64,000 nt of DNA from positions 45,971-109,970 of the forward strand of contig NZ_FOTS01000015.1 of assembly GCF_900114615.1 (NCBI RefSeq), given 5' to 3'. Shown one piece after another: positions 55,829-64,000 of this stretch (the stretch's first letter is position 1; every line of letters begins with the position of its first letter). The notes under the pieces are model-generated. The model was not told where the DNA came from. It saw only the letters and a list, made by a program, of their open reading frames with translations, and did not search any database. The stretch is from Pelosinus propionicus DSM 13327 (GTDB lineage Bacteria > Bacillota > Negativicutes > DSM-13327). Both the position numbers and the translations under genes were made by a program.

Positions 55829-58615
55829 TTGGATTATAGTAAAACCCTTAATTTACCGCAAACTGAATTTCCAATGCGAGGAAATTTACCAGAAAGAGAG
55901 CCTGAAATGCTCAATTACTGGAAACAGCAAAAGATTTATGAGAAACGTACAACGCAGGTGGAAAAGCCGAAATTTATCTTACATGATGGGCCTCCTTATG
56001 CGAATGGTGATATTCATATTGGTCATGCTTTAAATAAAATTTTAAAAGATATGATTTTGAAATATAAATCATTACGCGGATTTAATACTCCTTATGTACC
56101 TGGTTGGGATACGCATGGTCTACCGATTGAACATGCTGCCATAAAAATACTCGGTCTAAATAGGCATGAACTAAAACCATTGGATTTACGTCGTGAATGT
56201 AAAGATTATGCTTTGAAATTTGTTGATACCCAGCGTCAAGACTTCAAACGTTTAGGTATTGGTGCTGATTGGGACAATCCATATGTAACATTGCGGCCTG
56301 CCTATGAAGCGAAGCAGATTGAGGTCTTTGGGGAAATGGCTAAGAAAGGTCATATTTATAAAGGTTTAAAATCGGTGTATTGGTGTACTTCATGTGAGAC
56401 TGCTTTGGCAGAAGCTGAAATTGAATATGCAGAAAAAAAATCTCATACCATTTATGTTAAATTTCCTTTAGTGGATGATAAAAAGACTTTGCCTGTAGGA
56501 ATAAATGCTGAAAATGTATTTGGTGTCATTTGGACAACCACGCCTTGGACAATGCCGGCCAATGTTGCCATTGCTGTTCATCCGGAATTAGAATACGCAT
56601 GGGTGGAATCCCAAGGTGAAATATATCTTTTAGCAGTAGAATTAATTGAAGCGGTAGCAAAAGATAATAAACTAGAAAATTATACGATATTGTCCACTTT
56701 AAAGGGGGCTGATCTTGAAGGTGTGGTTTTCTCCCATCCCTTTATCGATCGGGAGTCTATCATTGTTTTGGCCGACTATGTTACCCTAGAACAAGGTACT
56801 GGCTGCGTACATACGGCTCCAGGACACGGCCCAGACGATTTTGAAACGGGTATAAGGCACGGATTGCCAATCATTAATCCTGTGGACCATGCAGGGCGCT
56901 TTACGGCTGAAGGTGGTATATTTGAAGGCATGTTAATACATGATGCTGATGTCCCTGTGATCAAAGAATTAGCAGCACGCGGTATGCTATTGGGCAAGGG
57001 CAAAATCAAACACCAATATGCTCATTGCTGGCGTTGTAAGAATCCTGTTATTTACCGAGCAACGGAACAGTGGTTTGCATCCGTGGATGGGTTTAGGGAA
57101 CAAGCGCTGCAAGCGATTAAAGATGTACAATGGATTCCTGCCTGGGGTGAAGATCGAATACATAATATGGTGGCGGATCGTCATGACTGGTGTATTTCCC
57201 GTCAAAGAGTTTGGGGAGTTCCAATTCCCATTTTTTATTGTACACAATGTAATGAACATGTCATCAATGATATAACGATTACAGCTGTTAAGAATTTATT
57301 TCGTCAAGAAGGTTCTGATGCATGGTGGGCCAAAGATTCAAGTGAAATATTACCAGAGGGCTTTACTTGTTCTCATTGTGGTCACGATAATTTTCGCAAA
57401 GAAACGGATATTATGGATGTTTGGTTTGATAGCGGATCAAGTCACGCAGCTGTACTAGAGCAGCATGTTGAACTTGCATGGCCAGCTGACTTATACTTAG
57501 AGGGAAGTGATCAGCATCGCGGTTGGTTTCAGTCATCTTTATTAACATCGGTGGCAACAAAGGGAATTGCTCCTTATAAAGCGGTTCTTACTCATGGTTT
57601 TGTGGTAGATGGTGATGGTCGTAAAATGTCTAAATCCGTTGGTAATGTTATTTTTCCCCAAGATGTTATTAAAAAATATGGGGCTGACATCTTGCGTTTA
57701 TGGGTAGCCTCTGCTGACTATCAGGCGGATGTTCGTGTTTCGAACGATATCTTGAAACAGTTGTCTGAAGTATATCGAAAAATACGCAACACCTTCCGTT
57801 ACATTCTAGGCAGTATTCATGATTTTAACCCAGATACAGATAAAGTGGGTTATAATGAGTTATTAGAGATCGATCGGTGGGCACTTTTACGATTAGAACA
57901 AGTTCGTGAAAAAGTTACAAAAGCGTATGAAGAGTATGAGTTTCATTTAATCTATCATACGGTACATAATTTTTGTACTGTTGATTTAAGCTCAATTTAC
58001 TTAGACATATTAAAGGATCGCGTATACACGGCATTGCCTGCTTCCAGAGAGCGGCGTGCAGCACAAACTGTTATGTATGAAATCGTAAATACTTTGGTAC
58101 GTCTTATTTCACCTGTTCTTACCTTTACTGCTGAAGAAGTGTGGCAGCATATGAAACAAGAACAGAATATGCCAGAAAGTGTGCAGTTGGCTGATTGGCC
58201 AATAGCCCATGATGAATATCTCAATGCTGACTTAGAAGCAAAATGGGCTTCTATATTGGCAATGCGCAGTGAAATTACAAAAGCTTTAGAAACTGCTAGG
58301 CGTAATAAAGTGATCGGACATTCTTTGGATGCAGACGTTACGCTGTATGCAAATGAGAAGGTTTTTACTCAATTATCAACTATGGAAAAAGAGTGGGCAA
58401 ATATTTTGATTGTATCAAAGATTCATGTTGTAGAAGATACTGAAAAAGCACCAGATAATGCATATCAAGTAGAGGACATGGCATTGTCAATTGTCGTATC
58501 TCAAGCAGAAGGTCAAAAATGTGAACGCTGCTGGATTTATAGTGATACTGTAGGAAAGATGGAGAAGCACGAAACACTTTGCAGTCGTTGCAATGATGTA
58601 GTCGTGAAATTATAA
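55829..58615 (+). CDS. ileS: Isoleucyl-tRNA synthetase
   Basis: Charges tRNA-Ile. 928 aa class I synthetase: HIGH at 63-66, CP1 editing domain (about 190-400), KMSKS at 599-603, and a C-terminal zinc ribbon CERCW...CSRC. TTG 55829 has GGAGGTG 6 bases upstream and gives the standard [10 protein letters not shown] start; TTG 55826 and 55814 are less likely. Regulated by the T-box in front. Confidence 0.96.
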   Translation: MDYSKTLNLPQTEFPMRGNLPEREPEMLNYWKQQKIYEKRTTQVEKPKFILHDGPPYANGDIHIGHALNKILKDMILKYKSLRGFNTPYVPGWDTHGLPIEHAAIKILGLNRHELKPLDLRRECKDYALKFVDTQRQDFKRLGIGADWDNPYVTLRPAYEAKQIEVFGEMAKKGHIYKGLKSVYWCTSCETALAEAEIEYAEKKSHTIYVKFPLVDDKKTLPVGINAENVFGVIWTTTPWTMPANVAIAVHPELEYAWVESQGEIYLLAVELIEAVAKDNKLENYTILSTLKGADLEGVVFSHPFIDRESIIVLADYVTLEQGTGCVHTAPGHGPDDFETGIRHGLPIINPVDHAGRFTAEGGIFEGMLIHDADVPVIKELAARGMLLGKGKIKHQYAHCWRCKNPVIYRATEQWFASVDGFREQALQAIKDVQWIPAWGEDRIHNMVADRHDWCISRQRVWGVPIPIFYCTQCNEHVINDITITAVKNLFRQEGSDAWWAKDSSEILPEGFTCSHCGHDNFRKETDIMDVWFDSGSSHAAVLEQHVELAWPADLYLEGSDQHRGWFQSSLLTSVATKGIAPYKAVLTHGFVVDGDGRKMSKSVGNVIFPQDVIKKYGADILRLWVASADYQADVRVSNDILKQLSEVYRKIRNTFRYILGSIHDFNPDTDKVGYNELLEIDRWALLRLEQVREKVTKAYEEYEFHLIYHTVHNFCTVDLSSIYLDILKDRVYTALPASRERRAAQTVMYEIVNTLVRLISPVLTFTAEEVWQHMKQEQNMPESVQLADWPIAHDEYLNADLEAKWASILAMRSEITKALETARRNKVIGHSLDADVTLYANEKVFTQLSTMEKEWANILIVSKIHVVEDTEKAPDNAYQVEDMALSIVVSQAEGQKCERCWIYSDTVGKMEKHETLCSRCNDVVVKL

Positions 58616-58622
58616 TGAACGT

Positions 58623-58655
58623 AAAAAACCGGAACTTATTTCCGGTTTTTTTTTT
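58623..58655 (+). terminator. Terminator after ileS
   Basis: AAAAAACCGGAA - CTTA - TTTCCGGTTTTTTTTTT: strong stem with a long T-run. Confidence 0.92.
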
Positions 58656-58690
58656 ATAAGATGGAGATAATAGAATTGGAGGTATGTTAA

Positions 58691-58987
58691 GTGGAGCAGC
58701 AAGGAAAGCAAGATGTAATTACAGTACAATTAAAAAGATTGATATGTCATTTAGAGTCAATGCGTATTGCTGAATATATGGAACTTCTCGAACGACCAGG
58801 AAAGCTGATACTTATCAATTTTATTGCCGGAATCGCGCGAGGATTAGGCATTGCTATTGGTGCATCTGTATTTTTTGCCATGGTTTTAAACTTATTACAT
58901 CAACTTATTTTACTCAACATACCGGGTATTGGAAATTTCGTAGCAGATATTATACACATTGTAGAGATGAAAAATGGAAAATATTAA
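58691..58987 (+). CDS. DUF5665 family small membrane protein
   Basis: 98 aa. The N-terminal half is amphipathic with LERPGKLILINFIAG near residue 34; a membrane helix (about 50-77) follows with GIARGLGIAIGASVFFAM. Domain of unknown function found in Firmicutes. GTG start with GGAGG 7 bases upstream. Confidence 0.75.
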   Translation: MEQQGKQDVITVQLKRLICHLESMRIAEYMELLERPGKLILINFIAGIARGLGIAIGASVFFAMVLNLLHQLILLNIPGIGNFVADIIHIVEMKNGKY

Positions 58988-59014
58988 ATATTAAAGAAAT
59001 AGGGGTGTTTATGC

Positions 59015-59542
59015 ATGACGAAAGATGTTTTTGATTGTATGAGGGAAAGTCATAGCGTTAGAAATTTTGTGCAGCAAGATATACCTGAACCTACCCTAAC
59101 GAGAATCTTAGAGGCGGGTTGTTGGGCCCCTAGCGCAGGAAATTTGCAGCCATGGTATTTTTATGTAATAAAGAATCAAGAAATTAAAAGAAAAATGGCT
59201 GAAGCTTGCTTTGAGCAAAATCAAATTGAAAGTTCTCCAGTCAGTATTGTTATATTAGCTGATCCAGCTCGCTCTAATGAGAAATATGGTGAGCGTGGTG
59301 CTCAATTATATTGTTTGCAAGATACTGCGGTTGCCGCGGAAAATATGATATTAGCGGCTTATGGACTGGGGATTTCTACCTGCTGGATTGGTGCTTTTGA
59401 TGAAATCAAAATCCAGCAAGCAGTGGAGGCCCCTCCTAGACTTCGAGCAGTAGCTATTCTATGTTTAGGGTATAGCAACGAAACCGATAAGTCTATCAAA
59501 GAAAGACTTAGAATCGGTGAAGTAACAAAGATTATTCATTAG
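59015..59542 (+). CDS. Nitroreductase-family protein
   Basis: 175 aa, FMN-binding nitroreductase fold. RESHSVRNFV near residue 9 and CWAPSAGNLQPWYFYVI (Ser/Asn FMN contact) near 31 are diagnostic, with GLGISTCWIGAF later. Substrate cannot be told. Short form of the family. 11 bases before the DksA-like gene. Confidence 0.88.
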   Translation: MTKDVFDCMRESHSVRNFVQQDIPEPTLTRILEAGCWAPSAGNLQPWYFYVIKNQEIKRKMAEACFEQNQIESSPVSIVILADPARSNEKYGERGAQLYCLQDTAVAAENMILAAYGLGISTCWIGAFDEIKIQQAVEAPPRLRAVAILCLGYSNETDKSIKERLRIGEVTKIIH

Positions 59543-59553
59543 GAGAGGGTAAT

Positions 59554-60186
59554 TTGGATGCTGTAATATATAAAGAATTAGCAAAGCGATTAGACAAAGA
59601 GAAGCAGGAGTTACTAAAGCAAATTACTTCTTTGGAAGAATCAGGATCAGAAACAAGTTTATCCTATTCAACGGGAGAGTTATCGGTCTGTGATAATCAT
59701 CCTGCTGATATTGGTGATGAATTATTTGAACGCAGCAAAGATATTGCTTTAAAAGATAACGCCCGGGTTCTACTGTCGCGTGTGGAGAAAGCTCTTAAAA
59801 AAATGGATAATGGAAACTATGAATATTGTAGTACCTGTGGCAAAGAAATACCTGTGGCCAGGTTAGAGGCTATCCCTTGGGCAAATGAATGCATACGGTG
59901 TCAGGAGCAATACGATGTTGTAGATTCTTCTCCGAGGCCTTTAGAAGAGGAGGTGCTAACGCGGCCTTTTCAACAAAACTTTTTAGATCATGATAAAAAT
60001 GAATTTATTGGTTTTGATGGTGAGGATGCCTTACAAGCGGTCATGCGTTATGGTAGCTCTGATACACCTCAGGACATTCCTGGAAGCCATAATTACAAGA
60101 AACTATTCAATAATAGTGATGAAAAGCAGGGAATTGTTGATCCGATAGATGCCATTCCAGAGAAAGAAAAAGATGGAAGTCGGTAA
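59554..60186 (+). CDS. TraR/DksA-type zinc-finger protein (YteA-like)
   Basis: 210 aa. N-terminal coiled coil (1-80) with the HPADIGDELFERSKD segment, then a zinc finger CSTCGKEI...CIRC at about 95-120, as in YteA/DksA-like proteins of spore formers. The C-terminal half (SPRPLEEEVLTRPF and on) is of the YteA type. Possible general transcription regulator. TTG start with AGGAGAGG upstream. Confidence 0.88.
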   Translation: MDAVIYKELAKRLDKEKQELLKQITSLEESGSETSLSYSTGELSVCDNHPADIGDELFERSKDIALKDNARVLLSRVEKALKKMDNGNYEYCSTCGKEIPVARLEAIPWANECIRCQEQYDVVDSSPRPLEEEVLTRPFQQNFLDHDKNEFIGFDGEDALQAVMRYGSSDTPQDIPGSHNYKKLFNNSDEKQGIVDPIDAIPEKEKDGSR

Positions 60187-60205
60187 AGGCATAGATTATA
60201 ACTTT

Positions 60206-60243
60206 AAAAAACTGGGCGATAATTTTAGAGCCCAGTTTTTTAA
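60206..60243 (+). terminator. Terminator after the DksA-like gene
   Basis: AAAAAACTGGGC / GCCCAGTTTTTT, 12 pairs, 12-base loop. Confidence 0.92.
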
Positions 60244-60339
60244 TTCGCAGCAGGAGTTACGTGTGTTAAAGTATAAAGATAGTAGCGTAATATGTTATAA
60301 ATCCATCGTGAAGGGATAGTTTTGCTAGGAGGTGCTTTT

Positions 60340-61044
60340 ATGGCAACACCAATGATGATAGCGAAAAGCATGATGTATCGACTTGGGGTATTGGTTATTG
60401 CTGTAATTGGATATTTTTATTTGCCTGGCATACAAGGATTTTTTGAAAGTGGGCTTTCCTTATTATGGGACAGGGACTTTGACGGATTACGCCAATTTAT
60501 TTTGTCCTATGGCTTTTGGGCACCTTTGTGCAGTATCCTGCTAATGACGCTGCAGTCACTAATCCCTTTTGTTCCAGGATTAGCAATTACCATAACTAAT
60601 GCTTGGGTTTTTGGCTGGCAGTATGGAGCTGTCTATTCATGGCTAGGCGCATTATTGGGAGCATGTTTAGATTTTGCTATTGCAAGATGGTATGGACGAC
60701 CTATTGTTGAAAACTTTATAAATAACAAGTATTTAAAGGTAACAGATGAATTTCTTCGTAGGCATGGTATAGCTGCTGTTTTCATTACTCGTTTGACACC
60801 TATTATCCCCTTTAAAGTGATAAGCTATGGCGTTGGCTTAACGACTCTTTCTTTTGGTCAATTTACAATAGCAACAGCGATTGGGCAGGCACCTGCAATT
60901 CTCATATATTCTGTTATTGGTCAAAATCTTACCTATAATCTTCGTGCTGCGGTTATTATTACTTTCCTGTTAATTGCGATTGGTGCTTTGGGGCATTATT
61001 TCCGAGACGATATAGAACGAAGGTTTTTCCCTGATAAAGAGTAA
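60340..61044 (+). CDS. TVP38/TMEM64 (SNARE-associated) family membrane protein
   Basis: 234 aa with about six membrane segments. VPGLAITITNAWVFG near residue 83 and GAVYSWLGALLGACLDFAIAR are the VTT-domain core, followed by TRLTPIIPFKVISY. Members of this DedA-related family may move lipids across the membrane; role here unknown. ATG 60340 has AGGAGGTG 5-7 bases upstream and is preferred over TTG 60322. Confidence 0.88.
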   Translation: MATPMMIAKSMMYRLGVLVIAVIGYFYLPGIQGFFESGLSLLWDRDFDGLRQFILSYGFWAPLCSILLMTLQSLIPFVPGLAITITNAWVFGWQYGAVYSWLGALLGACLDFAIARWYGRPIVENFINNKYLKVTDEFLRRHGIAAVFITRLTPIIPFKVISYGVGLTTLSFGQFTIATAIGQAPAILIYSVIGQNLTYNLRAAVIITFLLIAIGALGHYFRDDIERRFFPDKE

Positions 61045-61108
61045 CTATGAGGACCTATAAAATAAAATTTATAAGTTATTAGAAGGAGAGTATAAGTATA
61101 ATGTAAAA

Positions 61109-61129
61109 ATATCATATTAAATATGATAT
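61109..61129. promoter_or_regulatory. 21-base palindrome upstream of ferredoxin gene
   Basis: ATATCATAT - TAA - ATATGATAT, perfect 9-bp arms, 30 bases before a TATAAT (61159-61164) that could be the -10 of the ferredoxin promoter. Looks like an operator; the regulator is unknown. Confidence 0.55.
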
Positions 61130-61197
61130 TAGTTATGTGATTTCTTGCTAGTATATAGTATAATGGTATACAGTGATCTACATAGGAGGTGAAATTC

Positions 61198-61362
61198 ATG
61201 TATAAAATTGATAGTAGCTGTATTTCATGTGGTGCTTGTGCTTCTGTTTGCCCAGTTGAAGCTATTTCTGAAGGTGATGCTCAATATGTTATTGATGAAA
61301 AATGTATTGACTGTGGTTCTTGTGCTGCAACCTGTCCAGTGGGCGCAATTAGCCCAGAATAA
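61198..61362 (+). CDS. 2[4Fe-4S] ferredoxin
   Basis: 54 aa, the classic clostridial-type ferredoxin. Two CxxCxxCxxxCP motifs (CISCGACASVCP and CIDCGSCAATCP) bind two low-potential clusters. Electron carrier for anaerobic metabolism in the cytoplasm. GGAGGTG 7 bases before the ATG. Monocistronic, with terminators behind. Confidence 0.96.
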   Translation: MYKIDSSCISCGACASVCPVEAISEGDAQYVIDEKCIDCGSCAATCPVGAISPE

Positions 61363-61378
61363 GTAACATAATAAAAGT

Positions 61379-61433
61379 AAATGACTTGAGTATATGAGTC
61401 ATAGACATAGGCACCAAGCCTTAGTCATTTTTT
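61379..61433 (+). terminator. Terminator after the ferredoxin gene
   Basis: AAATGACT (61379-61386) / AGTCATTT (61423-61430) with T-run, with an inner AGGC/GCCT hairpin. Confidence 0.6.
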
Positions 61434-61460
61434 GAGTGAAATTTAAAAATGATTTCACTA

Positions 61461-61493
61461 GAAAAGCTCAGATTTTCTGAGCTTTTCTTTTTG
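61461..61493 (+). terminator. Second terminator before lspA
   Basis: GAAAAGCTCAG - ATTTT - CTGAGCTTTTC then TTTTTG. The remaining 61494-61665 holds no gene. Confidence 0.88.
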
Positions 61494-61665
61494 ACAAAAG
61501 TTCAACCACTAATTGGCCGGAGGTAAAGATACGTAAGTAAAAACTTTACCTTTGACCAATTTTTGTTTATTATATATAGTAAGTTTATAATGTGCGATAA
61601 TAATTGGTGATGAAATCTATTTATATGCAAGAAATATGTTATTTATAGGATAGGAGAGAAGATTA

Positions 61666-62107
61666 GTGCCTATATTAATAGTAGTATTCGTGGTAATAAT
61701 GGATCAGTTATCCAAATTTTATATTCAATCACATATGACTCTGGGGATGTCTATACCTGTGATTGATGATATTTTTCATATTACCTATGTTTTAAATCCG
61801 GGAGCTGCTTTTGGGTTGTTTGAACATCAAACTTTGTTTTTTTTAATAGTGGCAGTTAGCTTAGTATCAGCTGCGATTTATTTTTATCCGCGGATACCAA
61901 AGACGTATAGTTTACTGCGCTTTGGTACTGGTTTATTGGTAGGAGGAGCAATTGGTAATGTGATTGATCGTATAAAAACAGGCTATGTAATTGATTTTTT
62001 TGATTTTCGTATTTGGCCTGTTTTTAATATTGCTGATGCGGCCATTGTATGTGGCGTAGGTTGTATTATTTTTACTATGGTTTATTTACATAAAGAGGAT
62101 GAAGCGA

Positions 62108-62118
<11 letters not shown>
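61666..62118 (+). CDS. lspA: Lipoprotein signal peptidase
   Basis: Inner-membrane aspartic protease that cuts lipoprotein signal peptides. 150 aa with four membrane helices. NPGAAFG near residue 45, and the catalytic Asp pair in GNVIDRI and FNIADAAI. GTG start with AGGAGAG upstream. Overlaps the next gene by 11 bases. Confidence 0.95.
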
Positions 62119-63606
<1,488 letters not shown>

Positions 63607-63649
63607 AAATATAGATTTTATAATATTAAAGACCTTTGCTGATATAATG

Positions 63650-64000
63650 AACTGGTACCTAGAAATAGGACATTATAGAAAAAAGCCTAAATTAAGCCAC
63701 AATGAGATGATCCCGATATTGAATCGGGGTCATTTTTTTTAAATCCCCATTGATAGCGATGACAGTTATAGTATTCAATATAATTATAAATGGTTTCTTT
63801 AAGGTCGTTAAAAGTTTGACAGCTTTTAATATCGACTTCATCCTTCATATGACCAAAGAAAGATTCCATGGATGCATTGTCTAAACAGTTTCCCTTTCGG
63901 GACATAGACTGCTTGATATGTAAGTCTTTTAAGGAAAGTTGAAAGTCTGGATGTGTATAGTGAAAGCCCTGATCTGAATGAAGGATTACCTCAGGATGAA
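63650..64000 (-). mobile_element. IS3-family insertion sequence, one end (cut by window)
   Basis: Contains the transposase 3' end. The probable IS end is near 63650, where GGTACCTAGAAATAGGACA resembles IS3-type terminal repeats, but the other end is outside the window, so the limit is provisional. Confidence 0.65.
63687..64000 (-). CDS. IS3-family transposase (OrfB), C-terminal part
   Basis: Open from the window edge; visible text includes LHSDQGFHYTHPDF, SMSRKGNCLDNASMESFFGHMK and the YYNCHRYQWG end, the rve-type DDE integrase core. The catalytic Glu is in the MESFF segment. The final residues after the poly-A run (FKKNDPDS...) do not look like the usual KKMTPxxYR ending, so a frameshift close to the 3' end is possible. 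N-terminal part lies outside the window. Confidence 0.9.
   Translation of the reverse strand, partial: HPEVILHSDQGFHYTHPDFQLSLKDLHIKQSMSRKGNCLDNASMESFFGHMKDEVDIKSCQTFNDLKETIYNYIEYYNCHRYQWGFKKNDPDSISGSSHCGLI

Noticed and set aside
55758..56033. ORF over the T-box and the start of ileS
   Set aside because: Overlaps the leader and the real ileS frame; no ribosome site.

Overview
The window looks like chromosome from an endospore-forming, outer-membrane-bearing Firmicute, most likely a Negativicute of the Sporomusa/Pelosinus group. Three things support this: sporulation genes (spoIIGA, sigE, sigG, spoIIR, a SpoVD-type PBP), a beta-barrel porin ending in Phe (44445-45380), and AT-rich sequence with many TTG/GTG starts and strong AGGAGG-type ribosome sites. 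The species assignment is inference; no database was searched.

Layout. 1-9230: end of tsf, then pyrH, frr, two small genes (the second a ferredoxin-like gene with an in-frame TGA), and the lipid/isoprenoid run uppS-cdsA-dxr-rseP-ispG-proS. 9275-11483: an ArsC-like gene on the minus strand, a DUF155 membrane protein, and a CoA-binding protein paired with a CGHC thioredoxin. 11550-16732: feoB-feoA, with feoB split by a 2,985-bp element carrying a SpoIVCA-like serine recombinase, a YitT-type membrane protein and a tiny acidic ORF. Rejoining the flanks restores an open FeoB frame. 17031-38314: a polysaccharide deacetylase, then the division and cell wall cluster mraZ-rsmH-ftsL-PBP-murE-murF-mraY-murD-ftsW-murG-murC-murA-ddl-ftsQ-DUF881-sbp-ftsA-ftsZ, with MraZ operator repeats and no murB. 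38587-42026: spoIIGA-sigE, sigG and spoIIR. 42050-46313: an accessory-looking stretch with a second serine recombinase, a 23-codon gene fragment, small unknown genes and the porin with a structured leader. 46408-60186: ylmC, then nrdR-nrdD preceded by two NrdR boxes, a radical SAM gene, pgeF, yggS-sepF-proC-ylmH-divIVA, a T-box leader with ileS, and several small genes. 60340-64000: a TVP38-type protein, an intact 2[4Fe-4S] ferredoxin, lspA-rluD-pyrR, and the cut end of an IS3-family element.

How it works together. Most of the window builds and divides the cell envelope: undecaprenyl carrier (uppS with the dxr/ispG MEP steps), phospholipid precursor (cdsA), meso-DAP-type peptidoglycan (DNPR motif in MurE), and the divisome (FtsL, FtsQ, FtsW, FtsA, FtsZ, SepF, DivIVA). 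The sporulation genes directly downstream of ftsZ tie division to endospore formation. The most interesting points are the scarless element in feoB, the TGA-interrupted ferredoxin gene, the second recombinase next to spoIIR, and several unexplained palindromes and structured leaders.
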